64,000 bases of DNA from Bradysia coprophila (lineage: Eukaryota; Arthropoda; Insecta; Diptera; Sciaridae), in contig NC_050735.1 of NCBI RefSeq assembly GCF_014529535.1, positions 1 through 64,000 on the forward strand, in the 5' to 3' direction. Of this stretch, positions 1 through 10,364 are shown piece by piece. The notes below the pieces were generated by a model. That model was not told the DNA's origin, searched no databases, and saw nothing but the letters and a program-made list of their open reading frames with translations. Positions within the stretch are counted from its first letter, which is position 1. The number at the start of each line of letters is the position of its first letter. A program made the position numbers and the translations under genes.

Positions 1-461
1 TGCCATTTTATACTAAGAAAAAGTAAAGTAACACCTTAGCGCTTGTTGGCAACGTGCGGAAGGTTTAAAAATCTTGGAAAAGGAGCACGAAATTCGATTT
101 TTTTTCATAATGTCATTGCAAAATTACCATTAAGGCTGCTAGTGGTATTATTGGTATCGAAACACTACTCTACTTGACGTGTAAAATCCTCTATTACCCA
201 GCTAGGTGTTGGACAAAAACTTTTACTGTATGACAAAGTGATTGGGACATCTGAAAATAATAAGAACCGTAGTTTTGGCGGTTGGAAGGCCCTAAGAACT
301 TATTGTTATCTGATTACTTGTTTTTGTCCCTTATAAACTGAAAGGACTCAAAATGATATATTTTTACAAACGTTTTTTAGAGCAAAAGAACTCCATCTGA
401 TATATTTAAGAAATAACGGCACATGTTTAAACAGACTCTGTTATTAAATCGTGGATATCTG

Positions 462-614
462 CAGGGCTTACTTTAGAGAATTTTAATTCTGAAAATTCTG
501 AAAAAATTCCGAAAAAGTTCAGAAAAATTCTGAAATAATTTTTCGGGATTTTTCAGAACTTTTTCGGAACTTTTTCAGAATTTTCAGAATGAAAATTCTC
601 TAAAGTAAGCCCTG
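462..614. mobile_element. Palindromic MITE with 6-bp flanking repeat
   Basis: A 153-bp foldback element. It starts CAGGGCTTACTTTAGAGAAT and ends in the reverse complement, and the middle is built of variants of TTCTGAAAA and TTTTTCAGAA, so nearly the whole element is one hairpin. It is flanked on both sides by TATCTG (456-461 and 615-620), the likely target-site duplication. There is no coding capacity. The superfamily is not assigned. Confidence 0.8.
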
Positions 615-1105
615 TATCTGAATGTACCATAAAGGAAGGTGATTAAAAATTTAGAATTGTTTATACTTTTAGGAAAAATAAAATACCGGAGTTATTTCCC
701 GTTTACCTCATCGATGAAGGAAACTGGCTGAGCGATTGCTAACATTGTTTACCTTTGCTTGATTCAAGTAGTACATTACTTAATGCTGGATAATGCTAAT
801 TTTGGCGATCGACTTGTAGTCCAGGTTGGTAAACACACAAGAATTGCCATTTCCATCATTTGTTCCATTACCAAGTAAGATATTTTACTCAAAAACTTGA
901 GGTTAAGTTTCGCCACAGTGAAATAAAGTTAACTTTAAATGTCTTTTTCTTAAATACTAACAATTGAATTTATTTCGAAAAATCGCATCAGCTGAGGGTT
1001 TTCCAGGAGATGACTTTCTCCATTCCAGCACATTCACCCTATTTTGGACCTTGCCAATACAAAAACTTAAACTAATTTGAATTTTTAATTCCAGTGCGTT
1101 CTATT

Positions 1106-1259
1106 CAGGGGCGGATCCAGGTTTTGCTCTGACCCAGGCGGATAGAAGACAAACAAATTTCTGATGCGGACGGTTTTCGTGTAAAAAATTTTTCTTTGCA
1201 AAAATCAATTTCTGACCCCCGGCGACCGCCTCGACCGCACATAGATGGATCCGCCCCTG
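1106..1259. mobile_element. hAT-type MITE with 8-bp target-site duplication
   Basis: A 154-bp element with terminal inverted repeats CAGGGGCGGATCCA / TGGATCCGCCCCTG. It is flanked by exact 8-bp direct repeats GTTCTATT at 1098-1105 and 1260-1267. An 8-bp duplication and CAG-type termini are usual for hAT-superfamily elements. The inside has no transposase, so this is a non-autonomous copy. Confidence 0.85.
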
Positions 1260-2079
1260 GTTCTATTACTGCATAGGGAACTGAAATACATTTCAAATGA
1301 ACTTTTACAGGCAAACTTTTGAGCTGTTTTCGTCTATAGATACGATATTTTCATAGGCGAAACTACATCTTAACATTTTTGTTCGTCAATTCTTTTATTG
1401 ATTGAATGTCGTATATGGACCTCTAGATTGCGTGCAGAATGAAACCTTTGCAGAAGCATCTGTAGGATACTGGTCCCAGAATACAGCTACCTGCGGCTAC
1501 TTCTGTTCAACTAAAAAGATTCTCTGCGAATTTTAGATTCACATGGGATAAGTGGACTACTGTGGTTTCGTGTACGTCTTAAAAATGTAATAAATATTAA
1601 AATGAAATAAGAAATTGTTCCGATTTTTCAATATTTCTTTCAAAATAGTTGGAAATAGTGATAAAAGTAAAAAAATCAGGAAAAAGTAGGTCACTATCGC
1701 TTCTTTTAAAAACAGTCGGAATTAGTGAGAAAAGTAAGTCACATGCCGCCCTGTGACGACCACTGACAAATGAACAAAAAAAATATCATACCTGTTGACC
1801 AATGTATTCGTTGCACATATAAGAAATAAATTCATACCAGACACCAGGCCATACTGTGAATACGGACGATTCCCGGAGGGCCTTTTGGATTTTGTATAAA
1901 TTTTTTTAATGCTCTTTACAAATTTAGCCACCGACGGCCTTTTCGAGCCAGAAATGTCGAAGAATTAATTCTGATGGATTCCACATTTACATTTATAAGA
2001 TCTATTTTAATCAATAGGGGTCAACCATCATCATTATGAACAATAATGGTTTACCCCTAATACATTTGCTAAAAATTAA

Positions 2080-3292
2080 TTACAAATATTTTTGGTAGAA
2101 CACAATTTTCCCATCGTCTGCAATGTATTGACAGTATTTCACGGATCGCCATAGAGCTAAACAAAATGTAATTAATATTCGAATCACCTGCCATGCCAAC
2201 GATTCGGCAAACTTACCACTTAAATACGGTGTTGTATCCTTTAAATAATATTCGCCATAATTGGTTTGATTGCTTCCGTTGCCTCGATCGAATTGTAGTA
2301 CGGAATTCGGGGAAAAAGTGATGCAGGACATGCGTATCAGAAAGATGATTTACCGCATTGTCAATAAATTTGCCAAAGGAACGATCAACCGTGCCCGCAG
2401 CACCTTGAATCCAATTCCATTTTCCCTCCCTCATGTGCGGCACAATGTATCTGTGTGATGTAAGTAAGTTATCATGACAATATACGCATTGACTACCAGG
2501 TACGGTGCTAAATATAATTTGAAAAACCAAAGAGAAACCGTAGTGTAAATGAAGTAGCCAATGGTTGCAAGTGGAGGCAATAGTTCAATGTCGCTCATCA
2601 ATATACTGAATCGTTCGTTCGGTGTGTACAGAAGCGAATAAGGATTGAAGTGACTGTTCGGACCGTCACGATACTTTTTCGGTCCCATTTTATTTAGGAA
2701 TAGATAACCCGGCATCCATCCCACCAGCAACATTTGAATAATCCTGTAAAAAAATGCTCATGGGACTGGTCTTCCAATGTATCTCGCCATGCCGTTTTCG
2801 CCTCGCTTTCCGTGATCGGAACGAAAAATTCGTCATTTTCACAACTGTTTGTATTCAAATGATGCCGACGGTGTGCAAATTTCCAGCTGTGATACGGCGT
2901 CAAAACGAATGAATGCAAAATGATTCCGACAGTGTCGTCAACCGTCTCATTGTTTGAGAATCCATAGTGTCACACTCATGGCCTATTGTCCACAGACCAG
3001 TCATGAAGCTGCCCTGCAAAAACCAATACGCCAAATATCCAAATGCCCTTACGACAAACGGCAACTCGGTTCGTTCCAAAACGACGTAGGCTCCGTAAAA
3101 TAATCCACAGCAAATAGAAACATTCCACAGCATGTGTGCCATCGATTTAACCATACTTCGTTCGAAACAGTGAGGCGGTATTGCCGCCTTTAACTCGGCC
3201 AAAGTAAACGTTGGTTTCGATAGAGGCGGCGGTTTCGGTGCACCGTCGACGAGAGTGAATCGCACTTTCGATAAATCGGAAATTTCCTCCAT
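2080..3292 (-). pseudogene. FAD2-type delta-12 fatty acid desaturase copy, frameshifted
   Basis: Homologue of the intact desaturase at 3987-5299 and of plant/fungal FAD2 omega-6 desaturases. In order it retains an N-terminal block with [10 protein letters not shown], membrane segments, histidine box 1 (HECGH once a frameshift is allowed for), box 2 HRRHH, and box 3 HVLHH. The last exon (2080-2156) follows a 60-bp intron (2157-2216). The reading frame needs five single-base insertions to stay open. The apparent deletions lie near 2970 (inside box 1), in the seven-A run 2748-2754, near 2445, near 2306 and near 2255. No nonsense codon appears once the frame is followed. Unlike the intact copy it has no intron after the GKW/DGW position. 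Either it is a young pseudogene or these are assembly errors. Other genes here read cleanly over more than 25 exons, which favours true decay. It is divergent from the neighbouring intact copy. Confidence 0.85.
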
Positions 3293-3986
3293 TTTGATTT
3301 ATGGACTAATCTGAACACGCTTGAGTAACAGCTGAGTTACTGACGCTTGTGAATTTAATAACGAAATGGCTCGAGTTCTCTTGACACGATCATATTTATG
3401 TACAGTAACTGTCTCTTTGATTAGATTGTGGTGTCCCATAACATCTGCACTCAAAGTGGTTGATTTATCGCTATATTGACGTTTCTTTAACCAATACGGG
3501 TGATGAATACTGGTGACTTAAGTGACTCTTTCGTTTGGAATTTAGAACGAAAGCTTTTCATATCGGTGTTTAATTGGTTCAATTGTCTGAGAAGTGTTCT
3601 AGTTTCCTTTTAAGTATCAGATAAAATTGATATGACTGCCGTGCACGACCGAATTAAAATCTTCTTCGAATATAGTGCTTACAGATCACTTATAATTTCC
3701 TCTTAAAATTTTTCTATTAGCGACAGACAAACAACGTTGTTACAGTGTGTGAAGGCAGTTTTCTGCATTTTCTAAGTGATAAGAGTTCATTGCATCTAGG
3801 GAATGTAAAGTTTAACAATCGGAAACATGAGAGCATGCAATGATGCTAATCTAGCCACTTTTAAACGTTTGTTCAACATTTTAATCTAATCACAATCATA
3901 CCAGGTGAACAGCGCCTATATAAAGCGTTTTTTCCAGCCAATTCCAGTCACTTTATCATCAAAGTGTGAAGGTTCAGTGAAACAAA
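3293..3986. promoter_or_regulatory. Shared intergenic promoter region of the divergent desaturase pair
   Basis: This 694-bp gap separates the two start codons of the head-to-head desaturases and must hold both 5' regions. On the plus side a good TATA box is present (listed separately). On the minus side only a weaker AT-rich stretch near 3390-3400 could serve. I see no ORF in the gap. Confidence 0.6.
3917..3924 (+). promoter_or_regulatory. TATA box of the intact desaturase gene
   Basis: TATATAAA lies 70 bp before the first ATG. A CCAGTCA initiator-like motif falls about 29 bp downstream (A at 3946), which is the normal TATA-to-start spacing. This implies a short 5' UTR of about 40 nt before the ATG at 3987. 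Confidence 0.65.
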
Positions 3987-5299
3987 ATGAGCCCACGACA
4001 AAAAACAGCAACTAAAATGGAAGACCTTCCGGAGCTATCCAAAGCAGGATATGCACACGTTGATGGCGCACCGAAACCTCCGCCAATGGCCAATCCGAAC
4101 TTCACCGTAGCCGATCTAAAGGCGGCAATACCACCGCATTGCTTTGAAAAGGATACGTTACGCGGGTTCAATGTTTTGTTTTGGAATTTGTTTGCGTGCG
4201 CCGTTTTATTCTACGGTGCGTACGTTGTTTTGGAACTGATGCAATTGCCGCTTCCCGTTAAAATATTGGGTTATATGGTTTATTGGTATGTGCAAGGCAG
4301 CTACGGCATGGGATTGTGGGTCATTGCACACGAATGTGGTCACTACGGTTTTTCGAATTCGAACATCATCAACGACATTGTCGGCGCATTTTGTCATTCG
4401 ATATTGATGACTCCATATCATAGCTGGCAAATCACGCACAAAATTCATCACGCAAATACTGGCAGCTGTGAAAATGATGAAGTCTACGCACCATTCACAC
4501 GCTCCGATCTGGCTCCAACGTGGAGTGACTTGGTCGAAGACAGTCCAACGTATAATCTGTACAGAATTGTTAAAATGTTGTTGCTGGGATGGATGCCAGG
4601 GTATTTGATCGTAAATTCATGGGGACCAGCAAAATACCGGACCACAACGGCGAATCATTTCAATCCAGATTCGGCTTTCTACTTACCGAAAGAACGGTCG
4701 GTTGTGGTCCTGAGCAATATCGAGTGTCTAGCAGTTCTGGCTGTTACGGGATATTTCATTCATAATTACGGATTTTGGCTGGTTTTCAATTTATATTTGG
4801 CGCCGTTGTTGGTGACCAATGCCTATCTAGTTATTATAACGTATCTTAACCACACCGACACATTCGTTCCACATCTTCGGGAAGACGGCTGGGTTGGAAA
4901 TTCATAGTATGTATTATACGCACCACTTATATGCCCTTCTTTATAGAACTGGCTCCATGGAAATTTATGCACGGTTGATCGTTCCTTTGGTAAATGGTTG
5001 GATGGTGTTCTACATCGTGTTACCGATACCCATGTCTTGCATCATCTGTTCCCGAAAATACCGCATTATCATGCAGCCGAAGCGTTTGAAGCAATTAAAC
5101 CAATATTGGGAGACTATTATTTAAGGGACGAAACACCGATCTTACTAGGTAGACCGAACGCGGTTATCCAAAGCGGTCAGAGTTGATGTTACAAATTTCT
5201 TCTAATTTTATTTCAGCTCTATGGCGATCAACCAAATTTTGCAAATACGTTGATGACGATGGCAAAGTCGTCTTTTATAAAACGAAAATCAACAGTTAA
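3987..5299 (+). CDS. FAD2-type delta-12 (omega-6) fatty acid desaturase, intact
   Basis: Three exons: 3987-4892, 4947-5148 and 5217-5299, with GT-AG introns of 54 and 68 bp, giving 396 aa. The family inserts a cis double bond into a C18 monoene acyl chain in the ER membrane, using a di-iron centre held by eight histidines. The sequence shows AIPPHCFEK near residue 50, hydrophobic segments around 65-110, box 1 HECGH at 115-119, box 2 HKIHH at 151-155, and box 3 HVLHH at 331-335, followed by a FAD2-like [18 protein letters not shown]. Length fits FAD2 (about 380-400 aa). A second in-frame ATG at 4017 matches the start of the sister copy and could be the true start (386 aa). This is not the insect front-end/acyl-CoA delta-9 desaturase family. 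Delta-12 versus delta-15 preference cannot be decided from motifs. A short inverted repeat begins just after the stop codon. Confidence 0.92.
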
Positions 5300-5316
5300 A
5301 TATTGAAACGAGTCAT

Positions 5317-5695
5317 GCCACAGCACTGCTTCTAGCATAAACATAGAAAATATTTTGAGGCTGATGAGATCACAGTAGGCACTGCGTGCCTTTTGTAAAT
5401 ATAACTGACTTGTTTCGTTGTATACCTCTGTTCCAAGTGCAACATCGAAATGCCAAACGTAATCCACAGACAACATAACCAAACAAAATGTTTTGACAAA
5501 ATGTATGGAAAAGCGTTGAGGTTATGGCTCTGTGGATGACGTTTGACAGTAAGATGCACTTTGCACCTGCTCTTTGAACGGATCTATAAGTCAAACAATC
5601 AATACAAACAATCCTCAGCTGTAGCTTTTATCACTTAAACCTCAAATTTTGACCATTGTCTATTCACTTTTTATGCTAGGAGCAGTGCTGTGGTC
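5317..5695. repeat. Inverted-repeat element (MITE-like)
   Basis: The arm GCCACAGCACTGCTTCTAGC at 5317-5340 is mirrored at 5671-5695. A second, inner pair around CATCCACAGA lies at 5462-5480 and 5519-5540. The inner CCACAGA/TCTGTGG pair also occurs in an element at 31534-31701, so two families may be nested here. The exact ends are not clear. Confidence 0.6.
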
Positions 5696-7460
5696 GTACA
5701 TTCCTTTCACTATTAAACATGGACAGTTGAGCATCGAAACGAGACGGACACATTATAACAGTGCGTTATCTATCAATGGGAGATATGTTGGAAATTGTAG
5801 TTCTTGCGTGAAGCTTACAAATGCGAGGCGAAGGTGAAGTCGGTAAAAACGCAAGAATCCATATATTCATCATTTGTCCCGTTGACAAATATCGTATTTT
5901 ACAGAAAAATTTTAGGTGATGCGTCTCTCTATTTCGCTGCTCAGTTCATTCACCATGTGACTGATAAATTTCTGACAATAAAAATTGAAATAAAATCATT
6001 TCTCTTTTCATACACTTAATGTCAATCGAATTTGTGTATCTGTTTGCTTCAGCTGCTTACTGCTTACCACCTTACTATGAAACGCGTGTAAGTATGTAAA
6101 GCTTTGTGTTTGTATAAGTGGAACAGCTGAAGTCAACTTTTACATAAATTTGGTTCACCTTACCTGTACGTGTACCTTGTCGCCTAAAACATTTTTATTT
6201 GAAAAGCAAACTCAGTGCCCGAGAGCAGTAAAAGATTACGGTGTTCTCACTAGTCAAAATAGAAACCTGTAACTTGGAATTATATTTGTTGCGGTTGAGT
6301 TTCGAACCCACAACTGGCCAATAATTCAATGTCAACAATGGGTGCAACGAGTGCATGGTGCCAAGAATTGAGCAAGATAATTACGAAAACAAACGACGTC
6401 CAGGACGTTCCTCACGCAAAGGACTAAATTTACTTATTCAAAGGGGCATTGCCGTTGCGGTAATGGGTACCTTCGGGGATGGCGATAAGTTGAGTGAGTA
6501 AAAACATTTTAATTTTTAATTTTTCGACTTACACACTGCGCTATTGAGTGGCTACCAGTATATAGACAAGTCTGGGCAGTCTAAGCACTTTTCTTTGTAG
6601 TTTGCATTCACTGTATTTATCTTAAAAAAGCGTAACTTTTTCACAAACGATAGCAGTTGCTTCGTGGCAAAAATTACGTTTTACAAATTACTCGACCGAC
6701 ATATATGTCTATCAAACAAGATGACTATATAATATAGAGCGTATGCGGTTAGCATAGCAAAAAAGACTACCTCAATCCAAGGAAGTTCTGAAATGAATAA
6801 ATTAACAGATAAATTTACATAACGGAAGAAATTCAATTTTCAACACGCACGTCCACTCTATCCAGAGGCAAACTGCAATAAAAATTTCGTTTTCAATTTT
6901 CATATGAGATGTATAGAGGGTTCCAGTTCGAATTTCGAACAACTTTGTCCCTGCAGCATCCCACAAAAAAGTAAACATGAAACTAATTATTTCTATTGTG
7001 TCCCCGCAGCATAAAAGTGAACTATTTCCGAAATAGAACACTCCATATGCTTCGATGCCCAGCTCATATTTCTGGTGGTCTGTCCATAGTTCATGTTGTG
7101 GCTGTCTCCAGCCGACTATGTGGTTTTAAACGAATCGAGAAACGAGCAGCCAAGGATTATCAATAGACCATTCGAAGTGCAAGTTGTGAGTACAAACTGA
7201 CTGAATAAGAAGTAGATACGCTTGTCCCAGTCGTCGTAATCCAAATTTCATTGTTTAAAAATACTTCGGGCCTGCATAGTAAATAATGTATTCGAAGTCC
7301 CTCACGCTAATTTATACTGATCTGAGACATCTAAAATTTCCAGTAAGTCAAAGGTAATTTCACTGATAAACCAAGAGTCATTCAATTTAACAAGACCATC
7401 AATACCAGAACAATTAAGAAGATTTGAATATTTGATTACCATTCGAATTCAATTCGAATC

Positions 7461-7467
7461 TATAAAA
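7461..7467 (+). promoter_or_regulatory. TATA box of first takeout-like gene
   Basis: TATAAAA lies 115 bp upstream of the ATG at 7576, in a suitable place to give a 5' UTR of about 80 nt. No other strong TATA motif is nearer. Confidence 0.5.
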
Positions 7468-7575
7468 CAGATCGATATTGCATTCGGCGAACTATTTGAA
7501 CTAAGTGAATCGATGGAATTATTTCATCAGTACATCGAATTGGACCGAAGCTGAGCACTTGCCTGAACAAAAATA

Positions 7576-10254
7576 ATGAACATTTCAATAATATTTGTGG
7601 CAATTATTGCTCTCATTATAGGCTGCCGCAGTGACGATTTTCGTATGATAATTCAACAGTCTTTAACTTGAAAAAATATTTATTGGTTTACTTCTGGGAG
7701 AAAATTGAAATTCCAACTCGAGCGAAATTGAGGCCCTCGCTTCGCTTCGGCTGCAAACATCGCTCTTATTGGAATTTCATATTTTCTCCCAGAGGTGAAC
7801 ACAACGATTTTCATCCGCGCATGTTGTGTTTTGCCGTTTTTCTTCACGAAACGAAAACATCGATTTGTCATGCTACTTTCAAAACTGTCAAAGTGACAGT
7901 TCGAATGAGAAAAGTTCTATTTTCTCATCACGGGAGAGAAATTGGTACACTTTTCTCACTAGATTCTGTCATTCAACCAGTCGTCAAGAAAACACAATTT
8001 TCTCACGGCCTATTGAGGGGAGAAAATAAGGCAAAACACAACGTGCACATGAGAAAAAAAAACTTTTCATAAAATACTTTCCCAATGTGTCTATAGCTTC
8101 ACACATAAAGCGCTGCAAGAACGGAGATCATACATGCATTGCCAATACTATGAATGAACTGATTAAAGTGTCAGGTATGCATTCACCGGAAATAAGAAAT
8201 TTTATTCTTAGAATGAGAATGTTGTTCTCTAAAAAAAATAATTCATTCGAAGCAAGTGGCATACGTGAGCTTGGTGTCGTCCCAACCGATCCATACGAAA
8301 TAGCTGATGTGATTGTGGAAAAAGGAGAAGAGAGTCCGATAAATATTAAAATTCACTACGAAAAATGTAATATAACCGGAATCGATAGCATTCACGTCGA
8401 TAAAGTCACGTAAGTTTCTTTATGTAAATCAAATGGTAAAAAAAACGGCCGTTAATTTCGCGTTAACCATATTAGCTTATGACGATAGAATAATGATTGC
8501 GATCGATTGTTTCTTTTAGTGGATTCGAAAAAGACCCCAAAACGTCAAAATTCCGCATGCGTAAGAAAAAAAAATAAAATTTTTTGGGAATTTATTAATG
8601 ACAATAATTTCAAATAGGCGGACATTTGAAATTGTCAACCATATCTGGACCATATCAGGTTTCAGGAAAAGTTCTACTCTTACCAATTACTGGACGCGGT
8701 TGGTCGGAAATTAAATTTGGTAATGCAAATTTTCGATTATTCTCTGACTAGAGGACATCCATAGATCCCGTCGCCAGTTTTTGACGATCCCTTTAGGCAA
8801 TTTGTCGAACTACGGTTTAGGTGGACGCTCATGGTTTTCTTCGTTTTCTTTGTGGAAGGTAATAAAGCTTCTCGTTTTGTTTATAAAAAAATCAGTTTCT
8901 GAGTCTGACTCATCACATCAGTTAGGATTCCCCGGAAGGTATGATCACTATTTCCACCACTATTGTACGGCTGTAAGTTTCCTCAAAATTCGCTAGAGAC
9001 GAAATTTTAAGACAAGCATCCCACTTTTCCCTGTCATTTTTCGCCTCTTTTAGATTAACTTCCGATGGCACCGTGAGGTTGAATGAATTTTAATTGAGCA
9101 TTTGGATGCACTTTTGATATTTTTGGATATTATTAGCCACCTCGGATTTCTGAACTTTTCTACAAATTTTTTTGATTTTCAACCGTATACCACTCTACCG
9201 CTAAATACTACTATTTATTAGTTTCATCCCTCAAGTATCCACATCTCTATGACCTTCTTAAAATCAGTTTTTTAAAACGTGTTTCTACCGGTTTCTCTTG
9301 TACTCATGGGACCTAATTTTTGTACAATTGCTATTGTTTTTCCGCCGCACCGTGATGAAAAAGTGCGGAAGCCCGGTTCCAGGCTCCCGGATAATATTTG
9401 ACCAAAAATTAGCGTACATACAAAGGTGAGAAGGACTTTTACTATTATTCATTTAACTTCGCTTTCAAAACACTAGTCTACTTACAAACGGAAAATTTTC
9501 TGATGGCAGTTCGGATGAGAAAATGTCTATTTTCTCCCTTCTTGACAGGGGAGAAAATAGAAATTTTTTCCAGAACAAGAACTGTCACATTTGTTTTTGT
9601 TTTGATTAATGGCGTAGCAAGTTGTAGTGGCGTAGTAAAAAACTTTCGTGGAGAAAAACGGTTTATCACATCTCGCATATGTTGGAAGAAAAAAAGGAAA
9701 TTCCAACTCGAGTGATTGGTAGCCGCAACACTTCGCCTTTACTGGAATTTTCTATTTTCTTCCCTCGTTAAACAAATCTGAGAAACTCCCTGCACCCCTC
9801 TCTTTGGCTGACGGGATTTGTGGAGCTAATTGTATAAATATTTTGTGAAAAACATAACGCTAAATGTTCAATTGCCAGAAAATGTTAGTCTCAGAGTTTC
9901 ATTACAAACTCATGTCGACACGAGAAATGGCAAAGAGTTTCTGATAATCGATCGGGTGGTCGTGAAAATGGAAACAGAGAAGTAATACAAAATGGAACAT
10001 GAAATAGAATCTTTTTCGATCCAAAAAAAAAATCAATTTTCCATCATCCTTTCAGATTACGAATAAAGCTGGAAAATTTGTTCAACCACAAAGAGTTGAG
10101 CGATGGTATGAACGCAATTCTGAACGATAATGACCAGCTCATTTTTAAAGAGTTGCAGGTGCCACTACAAAACGTCCTGGAAAAAGTGGCAAGACAAATT
10201 GTTGCACCAGTTTTCAATAAATTCCCTTACAACGAAATGTTTTTGGATGAATAA
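7576..10254 (+). CDS. Takeout/JHBP-family secreted carrier (gene A)
   Basis: Six exons: 7576-7642, 8097-8409, 8520-8560, 8618-8719, 9879-9981 and 10056-10254, all GT-AG with matching phase, giving 274 aa. An N-terminal signal peptide (hydrophobic residues 4-16) precedes the family's disulfide loop C29-KNGDHT-C35. Later family landmarks are TGFEKDPKTSKF, a SGPYQVSGKVLLLPI strand block, a NGKEFL motif and a C-terminal FNKFPYNEMFLDE. Takeout/JHBP proteins are secreted long tubular carriers of hydrophobic ligands, such as juvenile hormone-like molecules; the ligand here is unknown. Compared with its neighbours this copy has roughly 28 extra residues after the Cys loop (around residues 45-75), which are basic and Met-rich. 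Introns 1 and 4 contain related repeat copies. AATAAA overlaps the stop codon (10250-10255). First of five family members. Confidence 0.88.
7668..8072. repeat. Dispersed repeat in intron 1 of gene A
   Basis: This sequence contains TTTTCTC/GAGAAAA-rich inverted segments. Related copies lie at about 9480-9770 (intron 4 of the same gene) and about 49535-49800 (GLMP intron 4). The 134-codon ORF across it is a by-product of the repeat and shows no protein motif. Confidence 0.65.
9480..9775. repeat. Second copy of the GAGAAAA repeat, intron 4 of gene A
   Basis: Shares GACAGTTCGAATGAGAAAA-like and GGGGAGAAAATA blocks, plus an AAATTCCAACTCGAG block, with the copy at 7668-8072 and with 49535-49800. 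It lies in the 1.16-kb intron 8720-9878. Confidence 0.6.
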
Positions 10255-10317
10255 AAATTTCGAGAAATTATTTGGGAGTTTTTCTTGTAGAAACCACATA
10301 CTCAGGTTCAGGTTCAA

Positions 10318-10364
10318 TTAAGGCCAGGTTACGGCGTTAATACATAGCAAAGACCTGGCCTTAA
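10318..10364. repeat. Short hairpin element, copy 1
   Basis: TTAAGGCCAGGT and ACCTGGCCTTAA enclose about 23 bp. The same termini with a different core recur at 52979-53034, so this is a tiny dispersed inverted-repeat element. Confidence 0.65.

Larger units (their letters stand above)
1..2079. other. Intergenic, repeat-bearing, no gene recognised
   Basis: I see no coding exon here. The stretch holds two clear short inverted-repeat elements, at 462-614 and 1106-1259, listed separately. The remainder is AT-rich sequence. The short ORFs show no recognisable motif and no exon-like splice context. The 3' end of the minus-strand desaturase copy lies just beyond, at 2080. Confidence 0.6.
5300..7575. 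other. Intergenic between desaturase pair and takeout cluster
   Basis: No gene was recognised. It contains the inverted repeat at 5317-5695. A segment near 6016-6160 resembles the terminus of the element at 27238-27687. A stretch near 6240-6560 has a diverged inverted copy around 35640-35760. ORFs of 60-80 codons here look random. Confidence 0.55.

Noticed and set aside
4894-5186. Two short ORFs following the 306-codon desaturase ORF as separate genes
   Set aside because: They are exon 2 of the desaturase in the right and wrong frames; a 54-bp intron explains the apparent stop.
6290-6325. T-arm-like GTTTCGAACCC that might mark a tRNA
   Set aside because: No acceptor stem, anticodon arm or A-box at the right distance; the sequence is part of a segment with an inverted copy near 35640-35760.
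7668-8072. 134-codon plus-strand ORF
   Set aside because: It lies in intron 1 of gene A within a dispersed repeat with copies elsewhere that are not open in the same frame.
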